A DNA stretch of 64,000 bases from Azospirillum brasilense. GTDB lineage: Bacteria > Pseudomonadota > Alphaproteobacteria > Azospirillales > Azospirillaceae. This document shows positions 36,625-45,096 of the stretch, one piece after another; position 1 is the first letter of the stretch; each line of letters begins with the position of its first letter. A model generated the notes under the pieces. It was not told the DNA's origin. It saw only the letters and a list, made by a program, of their open reading frames with translations, and searched no databases. A program made the translations under genes and the position numbers. The stretch is taken from contig NZ_CP032349.1 of assembly GCF_005222205.1 (NCBI RefSeq), positions 603,441 through 667,440 of the forward strand, in the 5' to 3' direction.

Positions 36625-37668
36625 ATGCCTTACCTTGTCCTCGATCGGCTGACCAAGCGGTTCGGCCCCTGGGTCGCCGTCGACAACCTGTCCCTGACGG
36701 TGGAGAAGGGGGAACTGGTCTCGCTGCTCGGCCCGTCGGGCTGCGGCAAGACCACGACGCTCCAGATGATCGCCGGCTTCCTCGACCCCAGCGCCGGGCG
36801 CGTCACGCTGGACGGCGCCGACCTTCTGGCGAAGAAGCCCAACGAGCGCGGGCTTGGCATCGTCTTCCAGAGCTACGCCCTGTTCCCCCACATGACGGCG
36901 GCGGAGAACGTCGCCTTCGGGCTGGAGATGCGCGGCATCCCGCGCGCCGACCGCGACCGCATGGTGCGCGACGCGCTCCAGCTCGTCGGGCTGGGGGCCT
37001 TCGGCGACCGCTACCCGCGGCGCATGTCCGGCGGCCAGCAGCAGCGCGTGGCGCTGGCCCGCGCCATGGTCATCAAGCCGAGCCTGCTGCTGCTCGACGA
37101 GCCGCTGTCCAACCTCGACGCCAAGATGCGCGAGGAGATGCAGATCGAGCTGCGGCGCATCCAGCGCAGCGTCGGCACCACCATGATCCTCGTCACCCAC
37201 GACCAGGCGGAGGCGATGGCCCTGTCCGACCGGGTGGTCATCATGAACAAGGGCCGGGTCGAGCAAGTCGCGGCCCCGCAGGACGCCTACGACAACCCGG
37301 CCAGCGCCTTCGTCGCCAACTTCCTCGGCCGCACCAACCTGCTCCAGGGCACGGTGCGCCGCGACGGCGCCGGGCGGCGGATCGACGTGGCCGGCACCGC
37401 GTGGCCGGTCGCGGCGGAGCTGCCGGACGGCCCCGGCCTGCTGACGGTGCGGCCGGAGAAGGTCCGCTTCGTGGACGGCGCCGGCGTGCCGGGCCTCGTC
37501 CGGGCGCGGGTCTTCCAGGGCACCCAATGGCTGTTCGACATCCGCACAGAGGCCGGCGACCTAACGGTGATCCGCCAGCACGACGGCCAGACCCTGCCGG
37601 CGGAGAACGAGCCGGTCATGGTCGGCTGGCGGGCGGAGGACATGCGCGTGATGGCGGGTGAGGTATGA
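36625..37668 (+). CDS. PotA-type ABC transporter ATPase
   Basis: 347 residues: an N-terminal ATPase domain (Walker A GPSGCGKTT, signature MSGGQQQRV, Walker B LLLLDEPLSNLDAK, H-loop VTHDQAEAM) and a C-terminal TOBE regulatory domain from ~240 (LGRTNLLQGTV, LLTVRPEKVRF). ATG 36625 follows GGGAGACGACGCC. Its stop overlaps the next permease start (ATGA at 37665). Confidence 0.95.
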   Translation: MPYLVLDRLTKRFGPWVAVDNLSLTVEKGELVSLLGPSGCGKTTTLQMIAGFLDPSAGRVTLDGADLLAKKPNERGLGIVFQSYALFPHMTAAENVAFGLEMRGIPRADRDRMVRDALQLVGLGAFGDRYPRRMSGGQQQRVALARAMVIKPSLLLLDEPLSNLDAKMREEMQIELRRIQRSVGTTMILVTHDQAEAMALSDRVVIMNKGRVEQVAAPQDAYDNPASAFVANFLGRTNLLQGTVRRDGAGRRIDVAGTAWPVAAELPDGPGLLTVRPEKVRFVDGAGVPGLVRARVFQGTQWLFDIRTEAGDLTVIRQHDGQTLPAENEPVMVGWRAEDMRVMAGEV

Positions 37669-38597
37669 CCGCCGTGGACGCTCACAAATCCATGATGGAG
37701 TCTTCGGACGCGGCGCCGGAATCGGCTCTGCCGGACCGGCCGGAGCGCCGCCCGCTGGCGCCCTACCTGCTCAGCCTGCCGGCGCTGGCGCTGTTCGCCG
37801 TGCTGCTGCTGGTGCCGCTGGTCATGACCGGGCTCCTGTCGCTGAACAGCTTCGGTTTCTACACGGGCATCCAGGACGTCTGGCAGCTCGGCAACTACAT
37901 CGACATCGTCACCGACGACTATTTCCACGAGATCTTCCTGCGCACCTTCCGCATCGCCGTGGTGGTGACCCTGCTCTGCGCCGTGCTCGGCGCGCCGGAG
38001 GCCTACATCCTGCGCCGCATGCGGTCGCCCTGGCGCGGCCTGTGCCTGCTGGTGGTCCTGGGGCCGCTGCTGATCTCGGTGGTGTCGCGCACGCTCGGCT
38101 GGGCGCTGCTGTTCGGCTCCACCGGCATCATCAACACGGGGCTGCTGGCGGTCGGGCTGATCGCGACGCCGATCGAGTTCATGTACACCGAGACCGGCGT
38201 CATCATCGCCCTGACCCATGTGCTGGTGCCCTTCATGGTGCTGTCGGTCTGGGCGTCGCTGCAGCGGCTGGACCCGCAGGTCGAGAACGCCGCGCTGTCG
38301 CTGGGGGCCAAGCCCTTCACCGTGCTGCGCCGGGTGGTGCTGCCGCAGGTCGTGCCGGGCATCCTGTCGGGCTCGATCATCGTCTTCGCGCTGGCCGCCA
38401 GCGCCTTCGCCACCCCGGCGATCATCGGCGGGCGGCGGCTGAAGGTGGCGGCGACGCTGGCCTACGACGAGTTCCTGAACACGCTGAACTGGCCGCTGGG
38501 CGCCGCCATCGCGATCCTTCTGCTGCTCGCCAACATCGTGATCATCGTCGGCTGCAACCGGCTGGTCGAACGTCGCTACAAGCAGGTGTTCGAATGA
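37665..38597 (+). CDS. PotB-type ABC transporter permease
   Basis: 310-residue inner-membrane permease with six hydrophobic helices after a ~35-residue cytoplasmic N-terminus. The EAA loop is ENAALSLGAKPFTVLRRVVLPQVVPGIL. Four-base overlaps with the ATPase upstream and the second permease downstream (ATGA both times) show tight translational coupling. Confidence 0.94.
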   Translation: MTAVDAHKSMMESSDAAPESALPDRPERRPLAPYLLSLPALALFAVLLLVPLVMTGLLSLNSFGFYTGIQDVWQLGNYIDIVTDDYFHEIFLRTFRIAVVVTLLCAVLGAPEAYILRRMRSPWRGLCLLVVLGPLLISVVSRTLGWALLFGSTGIINTGLLAVGLIATPIEFMYTETGVIIALTHVLVPFMVLSVWASLQRLDPQVENAALSLGAKPFTVLRRVVLPQVVPGILSGSIIVFALAASAFATPAIIGGRRLKVAATLAYDEFLNTLNWPLGAAIAILLLLANIVIIVGCNRLVERRYKQVFE

Positions 38598-39394
38598 ACC
38601 GCAACGGCCCCGTCGCCCTGGTCTTCCACACGCTGTTCCTGGCCTTCCTGCTGGCGCCGATCCTGGTCGTCTGCGTGGTCGCCTTCACCTCGCAGGGCTA
38701 TCTGTCGCTGCCGACCGAGGGGCTGTCGCTGCGCTGGTTCAAGGCCATCGGCGACAACCCGGAATTCGCGCGGGCCTTCCGCGACAGCCTGCTGCTGGGG
38801 GCGGTCAGCTCCACCATCGCGGTGGCCTTCTCGGTCCCGGCGGCGCTGGCCATCGCCCGCCACCAGTTCCGCGGGCGCGAGGCGATCACCGCGCTGTTCC
38901 TGTCGCCGCTGATGGTGCCGCACATCGTGCTGGGCATCGCCTTCCTGCGCTTCTTCACGCAGATCGGGCTGGGCGGGACCTTCGCCGGGCTGGTGCTGAG
39001 CCATGTGGTCATCATCCTGCCCTTCGCGCTGCGGCTGATCCTGGCGGCCTCCACCGGCATGGACCGCTCCATCGAGAACGCCGCGGCCTCGCTCGGCGCC
39101 ACCTCCTGGACGACCTTCCGGCGGGTGACGCTGCCGCTGATCCTGCCGGGCGTGGCGAGCGGCTGGGTGCTGGCCTTCATCAACAGCTTCGACGAGGTGA
39201 CGATGACCGTCTTCATCGCCTCGCCCGAGACGACGACGCTGCCGGTGCGTCTCTTCCTCTACATCCAGGACAACATCGACCCGCTGGTCGCCGCGGTGTC
39301 CGCCTCGCTGATCTTCATGACGGTGGCGGCGATGCTGGTGCTCGACCGGCTCTACGGGCTTGAGCGGCTGCTGGTCGGCCGCGGACAGGAGTGA
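38594..39394 (+). CDS. PotC-type ABC transporter permease
   Basis: 266 residues, six helices; EAA loop ENAAASLGATSWTTFRRVTLPLILPGV. Partner of the preceding permease in the PotABCD-type complex. The frame is open far upstream in the shadow of the first permease, but the ATG at 38594 overlaps that gene's stop (ATGA) and begins the family N-terminus. Confidence 0.94.
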   Translation: MNRNGPVALVFHTLFLAFLLAPILVVCVVAFTSQGYLSLPTEGLSLRWFKAIGDNPEFARAFRDSLLLGAVSSTIAVAFSVPAALAIARHQFRGREAITALFLSPLMVPHIVLGIAFLRFFTQIGLGGTFAGLVLSHVVIILPFALRLILAASTGMDRSIENAAASLGATSWTTFRRVTLPLILPGVASGWVLAFINSFDEVTMTVFIASPETTTLPVRLFLYIQDNIDPLVAAVSASLIFMTVAAMLVLDRLYGLERLLVGRGQE

Positions 39395-39402
39395 GCGTCA
39401 CC

Positions 39403-40536
39403 ATGACCGAGTTAACGAGGTCCGACTGCGACGTCGCCGTGATCGGCGGTGGGCTGGTCGGGTCGGCCATCGCCTGGGGCCTCGCCCAGCAGGGGCAGAC
39501 GGTCGCCGTCCTCGACGAGGGGGACGTCGCCGTCCGCCCGTCGCGCGGCAACTTCGCCCTGGTCTGGGTGCAGGGCAAGGGGCTGGGCCTGCCGGAATAT
39601 GCCGGCTGGACCAAGATGTCCTCCGACACATGGACCGGCTTCGCCGAGCGGCTTCAGGAGCAGACCGGGATCGACGTATGCTACCGCCGGCCGGGCGGCT
39701 TCCTGCCCCTGCTGTCGGAGGAGGAGATGGAGCGGCGCGCCGGCCAGCTCCGCCGCCTGCACAACCAGCCGAACGTCGTCCGCTACGACTACGAGATGAT
39801 GGACCGCGCCGCCGTGGCGAAGGAGATGCCCTTCATCGGCAAGGACGTGGTCGGGGCGAGCTACTGCCCGCTCGACGGCCATTGCAACTCGCTGAAGCTG
39901 CTGCGCGCGCTGCACACGGGGATGAGCCTCTCCGGGGTCTCCTATCTGCCGCACCACCGGGTGGAGCGGATCGAGCCGCGCGACGGCGGATTCCGCATGG
40001 TCACCGCCTCGGGGGACGAGCTGCGGTCGGGCAAGGTGGTCATCGCCGCCGGCCACGACGCCCGCCGTCTCGCCCCCATGGTCGGGCTCGACGCCCCGGT
40101 GCGGCCGGAGCGCGGCCACGTCATCGTGACGGAGAAGACCGCCCCCTTCCTGAACTTCCCGGTCGGCTTCATCCGCCAGACCGACGAGGGCGGGGTCATG
40201 ATCGGCGACAGCTTCGAGGATGCCGGGCTCGACACCACGGTGCGCAACGGCGTCACCTCGACCATCGCCGACCGCGCGCTGCGCATCTTCCCGCTGCTCG
40301 GCAAGCTGAACGTGGTGCGGACCTGGGCGGCGCTGCGCGTGCTGACCCCGGACGGCTTCCCGATCTACGAGCAGTCCACCACCATGCCCGGCGCCTTCGT
40401 CGCCACCTGCCACAGTGGCGTGACGCTCGCCGCCAACCACGCGCTGGCGCTGGCGCCGCACATCGCCGCCGGCACCCTGCCCGACGAATTCTCGGCCTTC
40501 AGCGCCCGGAGGTTCCATGTTCCAGCGGTTGCCTGA
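39403..40536 (+). CDS. FAD-dependent amine/D-amino-acid dehydrogenase subunit (DAO family)
   Basis: 377-residue DAO-superfamily flavoprotein. FAD-binding VAVIGGGLVGSAIAWGLAQQG near the N-terminus; the C-terminal half (TWAALRVLTPDGFPIYEQS, CHSGVTLAANHALALAPHI) carries the second FAD contact and active site. With the next two genes it matches the architecture of HcnC or of the catalytic subunit of D-hydroxyproline/octopine-type dehydrogenases. I prefer ATG 39403 (AGGAG upstream) to GTG 39391, which overlaps the permease stop. Substrate assignment to an imino or amino acid is inference. Confidence 0.88.
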   Translation: MTELTRSDCDVAVIGGGLVGSAIAWGLAQQGQTVAVLDEGDVAVRPSRGNFALVWVQGKGLGLPEYAGWTKMSSDTWTGFAERLQEQTGIDVCYRRPGGFLPLLSEEEMERRAGQLRRLHNQPNVVRYDYEMMDRAAVAKEMPFIGKDVVGASYCPLDGHCNSLKLLRALHTGMSLSGVSYLPHHRVERIEPRDGGFRMVTASGDELRSGKVVIAAGHDARRLAPMVGLDAPVRPERGHVIVTEKTAPFLNFPVGFIRQTDEGGVMIGDSFEDAGLDTTVRNGVTSTIADRALRIFPLLGKLNVVRTWAALRVLTPDGFPIYEQSTTMPGAFVATCHSGVTLAANHALALAPHIAAGTLPDEFSAFSARRFHVPAVA

Positions 40537-40813
40537 CGCGGGCGGAGAGCGCGTCTCCTTCACCATCGACGGCCGCCCGGCCGAGGCGCTGTCCGGCGAC
40601 AGCGTCGCCGCCGCCCTGATCGCCAACGGGGTCGGCGCCTGCCGCACCACCCCGGTGTCCGGCGCGCCGCGCGGCCCCTACTGCATGATGGGCGTGTGCT
40701 TCGACTGTCTGGTGACCATCGACGGCACCGGCAACCAGCAGGGCTGCCAGATCCGCGTGCGCCCCGGCATGCGGGTGGAGACCCAGAACGGCAAGCGGGA
40801 GATCGACCGGTGA
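40517..40813 (+). CDS. [2Fe-2S] subunit of the flavin/Fe-S dehydrogenase
   Basis: 98-residue ferredoxin-like electron-transfer subunit. Cluster ligands fit C56-x4-C61-x2-C64-x12-C77 (PYCMMGVCFDC...GC), with an extra C42. It is the HcnA-like/gamma subunit of heterotrimeric amine or imino-acid dehydrogenases. It overlaps the preceding gene by 20 bases and the following one by 4 (GTGA). Confidence 0.92.
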   Translation: MFQRLPDAGGERVSFTIDGRPAEALSGDSVAAALIANGVGACRTTPVSGAPRGPYCMMGVCFDCLVTIDGTGNQQGCQIRVRPGMRVETQNGKREIDR

Positions 40814-42228
40814 CCGACCTGAAGCCTCGTTACGATCTGGCGGTGATCGGCGCCGGCCCGGCCGGCCTCGCCGCCGCCACGCTGGCCGCCAAGCGCGGCC
40901 TGTCCACCGTCCTGCTGGACGAGCAGACGGCCCCCGGCGGCCAGATCTACCGCGCCATCACCCGCTCGCCGGTGAAGAATCCCAGCGTCCTCGGGACCGA
41001 CTACTGGCACGGCGCCGATCTGGTCGGGCCGTTCCGCGACAGCGGCGCGGATTACCTGCCCGGCACCGCGGTGTGGAGCGTCTCGCGCACGCTCGACATC
41101 GGCCTGTCGCGCGATGGTGCTGCGCGCATCCTGCCGGCGCGGCATGTCATCCTGGCGACCGGCGCGCTGGAGCGGCCCTTCCCGATCCCCGGCTGGACGC
41201 TGCCGGGCGTGATGGGGGCGGGGGCGGCGCAGATCCTGCTCAAGACCTCCGGCCTCGTCGCCTCGGGCAACGTGGTCATGGCCGGCAGCGGTCCGCTGCT
41301 CTGGCTGCTCGCCTGGCAGTATCTGCGGGCCGGCGCGCGCATCGACGCGATCCTCGACACCACGCCGCGGGAGAACTGGCGGCAGGCCATGCCGCACCTG
41401 CCGGCCTTCGCCCGCTCAGGCTATGTCGGCAAGGGGCTGAAGCTGCTGCTGGAGGTCCGGCGCAAGGTCAAGGTGATCGGCAACGTCTCCGCCCTGCGCG
41501 CCGAGGGCGACGGGCGCGTGCAGACGGTCGTCTATCGCCAGGGCGACGGGGCGGAGCAGCGCCTTCCGGCCGACACGCTCCTGCTGCACCATGGCGTGAT
41601 CCCCAACATCAACCTCGCCAACGCCATCGGCTGCGCCCAGTCCTGGGACGAGGCGCAGCGCTGCTGGGTGCCGGACGTCGACGGCTGGGGGGCCACGTCG
41701 GTGGAGGGCGTCGCCATCGCCGGCGACGGGGCCGGCATCGGAGGCGCGTTGGCGGCGGAGCACCGCGGCCGGCTGACGGCGCTGGACGCTCTGCACCGGC
41801 TGGGCGCCATCGACCGCGCCACCCGCGACCGCGACGCCGCCCCGCACCGCGAGGCGCTGGACCGGGCGCTGCGCGGCCGCGACTTCCTCGACGCGCTCTA
41901 CCGGCCGGGCAAGGAGTTCCGCGTTCCCGCCGACGACACCATCGTCTGCCGCTGCGAGGAGGTGACGGCGGGTCAGGTGCGCGACGCCGTGAAGCTGGGC
42001 GTCAGCGGGCCGAACCAGACCAAGTCCTTCCTGCGCTGCGGCATGGGGCCGTGCCAGGGGCGGCTGTGCGGCCCGACCGTGGTCGAGGTCATCGCCGACG
42101 CCCGCGGCGTCTCCCCGGCGGAGGTCGGCTATTACCGGCTGCGCCCGCCGGTGAAGCCGATCACGCTGGCCGAACTCGCCTCGCTGCCCAAGGCCGAGGA
42201 CGAGGTGGCCGCCGTGATGCACCACTGA
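40810..42228 (+). CDS. FAD/NAD(P)-type subunit with C-terminal BFD-like Fe-S domain
   Basis: 472 residues. An N-terminal nucleotide-binding fold (LAVIGAGPAGLAAATLAAKRG, PGGQIYRA) and a second one (NVVMAGSGPLLWLLAWQYL) are followed by a Cys-rich BFD/[2Fe-2S] domain (VCRCEEVTAGQVRDAV ... CGMGPCQGRLCG). This is the HcnB/OoxA-like subunit that passes electrons between the DAO subunit and the ferredoxin subunit. GTG start at 40810 overlaps the preceding stop. Confidence 0.92.
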   Translation: MTDLKPRYDLAVIGAGPAGLAAATLAAKRGLSTVLLDEQTAPGGQIYRAITRSPVKNPSVLGTDYWHGADLVGPFRDSGADYLPGTAVWSVSRTLDIGLSRDGAARILPARHVILATGALERPFPIPGWTLPGVMGAGAAQILLKTSGLVASGNVVMAGSGPLLWLLAWQYLRAGARIDAILDTTPRENWRQAMPHLPAFARSGYVGKGLKLLLEVRRKVKVIGNVSALRAEGDGRVQTVVYRQGDGAEQRLPADTLLLHHGVIPNINLANAIGCAQSWDEAQRCWVPDVDGWGATSVEGVAIAGDGAGIGGALAAEHRGRLTALDALHRLGAIDRATRDRDAAPHREALDRALRGRDFLDALYRPGKEFRVPADDTIVCRCEEVTAGQVRDAVKLGVSGPNQTKSFLRCGMGPCQGRLCGPTVVEVIADARGVSPAEVGYYRLRPPVKPITLAELASLPKAEDEVAAVMHH

Positions 42229-42245
42229 CGGGGCAGGGGGACGCC

Positions 42246-43373
42246 ATGTCGGAGCCGGACGTCATCATCGTCGGGGGCGGCCTGCACGGCTGCTCCACCG
42301 CGCTGCACCTCGCCATGCGCGGGGTCCGGGCGCTGGTGCTGGAGAAGGACCACATCGGCCGCCACGCCTCCGGCGTGAACGCCGGCGGGGTGCGCCAGCT
42401 CGGCCGCCACGCCGCGGAGGTGCCGCTGTCCGTCGCCTCCATGGCGCTGTGGCACGGCATCCGCGACATCGTGGACGACGATTGCGGCTTCGAAAGCCAC
42501 GGCCAGCTCAAGGTCGCGGAGACCGAGGCGGAGCTTGAGTCCTGCCGGGAGCGGGCGGCTCAGCTCACGGCACTCGGCTTCACGCACGAGGAGGTGGTGG
42601 ATCAGGCGGAGCTGCGCCGCCTCGTCCCGTCCATCGCGGAGCATTGCCTCGGCGCCCTGGTGTCGCGCCGGGACGGGGCGGCCATCCCCTACCGCACGAC
42701 CTTCGCCTTCAAGCGCAAGGCGGAGAGTCTGGGCGCCCGCTTCCACGAGGGGGCGGCGGTGGCGCGGGTCGCCCGCTCGGGCCGCAATTGGCGGGTGGAG
42801 ACGGCGGACGGCGTGGCGCACGAGGCGCCGGTGCTGGTCAACTGCGCCGGGGCCTGGGCCGACCGCTTGGCCGCCCAGCTCGGCGAGCCGGTGCCGCTGG
42901 AGGTCATCGCGCCCATGCTGATGATCACCGCCCGCGTGCCGCCCTTCCTGAAGCCGGTGGTCGGGGCGACGGGCCGCACCCTGTCCTTCAAGCAGTTTCC
43001 CAACGGGACCGTGCTGATCGGCGGCGGGCTGCTCGGCCGGGCCTACCGCGACGAGAACCGGACGGACCTGGACTTCGCCAACGTCACCACCAACGCCCGC
43101 ACGGTGTGGGACCTCTTCCCGATCATGCGCAGCGCCACCATCGTCCGCGCCTGGGCAGGGATCGAGGCGCGGATGCCCGACGACATCCCGGTGATCGGCC
43201 CCAGCGGCACGGAGGAGGGGGTGTTCCACGCCTTCGGCTTCTCCGCCCACGGCTTCCAGCTCGGCCCCATCGTCGGGCGGATCACCGCCGACCTGATCAC
43301 CCGCGGGGCGAGCGACCTGCCCATCGACGCCTTCCGCATCCAGCGATTCCGCCACACGGCGGCCGCCGCGTGA
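42246..43373 (+). CDS. Second DAO-family FAD oxidoreductase (sarcosine-oxidase-beta-like)
   Basis: 375-residue flavoprotein: DVIIVGGGLHGCSTALHLAMRG at the N-terminus, VNCAGAWADRLAAQLG, and C-terminal RAWAGIEARMPDDIPVIGPS with AFGFSAHGFQLGP, typical of sarcosine oxidase beta/glycine oxidase-like enzymes. It oxidises a secondary or primary amine or imino acid, releasing an imine. It lies 17 bases after the trimeric dehydrogenase genes. A terminator-like hairpin follows, then a RidA gene able to deal with imine products. Confidence 0.88.
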   Translation: MSEPDVIIVGGGLHGCSTALHLAMRGVRALVLEKDHIGRHASGVNAGGVRQLGRHAAEVPLSVASMALWHGIRDIVDDDCGFESHGQLKVAETEAELESCRERAAQLTALGFTHEEVVDQAELRRLVPSIAEHCLGALVSRRDGAAIPYRTTFAFKRKAESLGARFHEGAAVARVARSGRNWRVETADGVAHEAPVLVNCAGAWADRLAAQLGEPVPLEVIAPMLMITARVPPFLKPVVGATGRTLSFKQFPNGTVLIGGGLLGRAYRDENRTDLDFANVTTNARTVWDLFPIMRSATIVRAWAGIEARMPDDIPVIGPSGTEEGVFHAFGFSAHGFQLGPIVGRITADLITRGASDLPIDAFRIQRFRHTAAAA

Positions 43374-43397
43374 CCGCTCCGGCGGAGCGGCCTTTTC
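43374..43397 (+). terminator. Terminator-like hairpin before ridA
   Basis: CCGCTCC (43374-43380), GGC loop, GGAGCGG (43384-43390) followed by CCTTTTC. It begins immediately after the oxidase stop and just before the ribosome site of the next gene, so it may attenuate rather than end the operon. Confidence 0.7.
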
Positions 43398-43411
43398 AGG
43401 AGATCCATGTT

Positions 43412-43774
43412 TTGACGATTCAGCGTTTCGATTGCGGCCCGCGGATGAGCGAGATGGTCGTTCATAACGGCACCGTCTATCTGTGCGGCCAGATTGCCGA
43501 TTTCGAGGCCATGGGCGGCGTCACCCACGACGTGACGGCGCAGACCCGCGACGTGCTGCGCCAGATCGACGTTCTGCTGGAGCGCGCCGGCACGGACAAG
43601 AGCCGGCTGCTCACCGCCACCGTCTATCTCGCCGACATGGCCGGCTTCGCGGCGATGAACGCGGCGTGGGACGCCTGGGTGGACCGCGCCAACGCCCCGG
43701 CCCGCGCGACCGTCGAGGCCAGGCTCGCCGACCCCGACCTGCTGGTCGAGATCCAGGTGATCGCCGCTCTCTGA
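43412..43774 (+). CDS. RidA-family enamine/imine deaminase (first of three)
   Basis: 120-residue YjgF/YER057c/UK114-type protein. RidA proteins hydrolyse reactive enamine/imine intermediates. It shows VYLCGQIAD, a central helix DVLRQIDVLLERAGTDKSRLLTATVYLADM and the substrate-binding Arg in PARATVEARLAD. The start is TTG at 43412 with AGGAGA eight bases upstream; an ATG a few bases earlier is out of frame. It follows two imine-producing flavoenzymes and precedes an amino-acid binding protein, which fits removal of their products. Confidence 0.9.
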   Translation: MTIQRFDCGPRMSEMVVHNGTVYLCGQIADFEAMGGVTHDVTAQTRDVLRQIDVLLERAGTDKSRLLTATVYLADMAGFAAMNAAWDAWVDRANAPARATVEARLADPDLLVEIQVIAAL

Positions 43775-43809
43775 CCGGCCCTTGCCGACCCACCAAACCG
43801 GAGTTTTCC

Positions 43810-44589
43810 ATGAAACGTCTGGCCCTCGGGCTGGCGATGGGCCTGTGCGCCCTCGCGGCGGCCGTCCCCTCGGACTCGCGCGCCGACGGCCCGCCCCTGC
43901 GCATCGCGACGGAGGGCGCCTACCCGCCCTTCAACATGACCGCCCCCGACGGCACACTCGGCGGGCTGGAGGTGGAGCTGGCCAACGCGCTGTGCGAGCG
44001 CATGAAGCGCCGCTGCACCCTGGTCGCCCAGGATTGGGACGGCATCATCCCCGGTCTGCTGTCGCGCCGCTACGACGCGATCATGGCGACGATGAACATC
44101 ACGCCGGAGCGCGCGAAGGCCATCGCCTTCTCCGTCCCCTACATGGTCGTGCCGGCCTATTTCGTGGCGGCCACCGGCGGCGGCATCGACGGAACCGAGG
44201 CCACCCTGTCCGGCAAGTCGGTCGGCGCCCAGACCTCGACCACCCATTACCGCTACGTCGAGAAGCACTTCGGCAAGACCGTCTCGCTGAAGAACTACGA
44301 CACCGCGTCGAATCTGCTGGCCGACCTGAAGAGCGGGCGCATCGACGCCGCCATCACCACCGGCGCCACCGCGTCCGACTGGGTGAAGGCCGACGCCTCG
44401 AAGTCGCTCCAGCTCGTCGGCAAGCCGCTGGTCGACGCCGAGGTGTTCGGCCCCGGCGTGGGCGTCGGCCTGCGCAAGGAGGACGCGGACCTCAAGGCCG
44501 CCTTCGACGCCGCCATCGCGTCGGTCGTGCAGGACGGCACGCTGGCCCGCATCGCCGCCAAGTACGTCGACTTCACCGTCACCCCCTGA
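43810..44589 (+). CDS. Polar amino-acid ABC substrate-binding protein
   Basis: 259-residue type-II binding protein similar in layout to octopine/lysine-arginine-ornithine binding proteins. Signal peptide MKRLALGLAMGLCALAAAV ending near SRADG; LRIATEGAYPPFNMTAPDGTLGGLEVELANALC and DAIMATMNITPERAKAIAFSVPY are characteristic. ATG at 43810 is preceded by GGAGTTTTCC. No permease or ATPase follows, so it may share the importer at 31982-34424 or 35523-39394. Flanked by RidA genes on both sides. Confidence 0.92.
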   Translation: MKRLALGLAMGLCALAAAVPSDSRADGPPLRIATEGAYPPFNMTAPDGTLGGLEVELANALCERMKRRCTLVAQDWDGIIPGLLSRRYDAIMATMNITPERAKAIAFSVPYMVVPAYFVAATGGGIDGTEATLSGKSVGAQTSTTHYRYVEKHFGKTVSLKNYDTASNLLADLKSGRIDAAITTGATASDWVKADASKSLQLVGKPLVDAEVFGPGVGVGLRKEDADLKAAFDAAIASVVQDGTLARIAAKYVDFTVTP

Positions 44590-44631
44590 CCAACAACCGT
44601 ACCGATACCAACCAAAACCGGGAGAGTTCTC

Positions 44632-44979
44632 GTGATCAAGCGCGTTGAGAAGACCAAGATCATGCACCGCGTCGTCGTCAGCAACGGCATCGCCTTCCTC
44701 GGCGGCATCATCGCCGACGACGTCAGCGTCGGCATGCAGGAGCAGACCGCCCAGATCTGCAAGAAGCTGGACGCCGTGCTCGCCATGGCCGGCACCGACA
44801 AGACGAAGCTGCTGTCCGCCCAGCTCTTCATCACCGACATGAAGGCCAAGGACGCCATGAACGCCGCGTGGCTGGAATGGCTGAACGGCGACGACCTGCC
44901 GGCCCGCGCCACCATCGGCGTCGCCGACCTGGGCGACCCGTCGATCCTGATCGAGGTCGTGGTGACGGCGGCCGTTTAA
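44632..44979 (+). CDS. RidA-family enamine/imine deaminase (second of three)
   Basis: 115-residue RidA paralogue, GTG start at 44632 with GGGAGAG upstream. Motifs: VVVSNGIAFLGGIIADD, QICKKLDAVLAMAGTDKTKLLSAQLFITDM, and PARATIGVADLGDPSILIEVVV containing the binding-site Arg. Clearly diverged from the copy at 43412 (roughly half identical by eye), so not a recent duplicate. Confidence 0.92.
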   Translation: MIKRVEKTKIMHRVVVSNGIAFLGGIIADDVSVGMQEQTAQICKKLDAVLAMAGTDKTKLLSAQLFITDMKAKDAMNAAWLEWLNGDDLPARATIGVADLGDPSILIEVVVTAAV

Positions 44980-44984
44980 CGGCC

Positions 44985-45036
44985 GATAAAAAAGAACGGG
45001 GGCGCCCGGCACCGTCATGGTGCGGCGGGCGCCCCC
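44985..45036 (-). terminator. Terminator between ridA and the TerC-family gene
   Basis: GGGGGCGCCCG (44998-45008) pairs with CGGGCGCCCCC (45026-45036), with a smaller GCACC/GGTGC stem inside. On the minus strand it is followed by a run of T (AAAAAA at 44988-44993 on plus), giving a strong terminator for the TerC-family gene; it may also slow plus-strand transcripts. Confidence 0.88.
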
Positions 45037-45070
45037 GGTCAACGTTCCCGACCGTGATCGGCGGTCGGCC

Positions 45071-45096
45071 TCACGCCATGTCCTCACGCCATGTGG
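45071..45096. repeat. 13-bp tandem duplication spanning the TerC-family stop
   Basis: TCACGCCATGTCC (45071-45083) and TCACGCCATGTGG (45084-45096), 11 leading bases identical. The stop (complement of TCA at 45084-45086) recurs 13 bases downstream, out of frame. Confidence 0.9.

Noticed and set aside
39403..42228. Hydrogen cyanide synthase hcnABC
   Set aside because: Subunit types match, but gene order (DAO, Fe-S, FAD/BFD), an importer in the same operon and RidA neighbours fit imino/amino-acid catabolism better.
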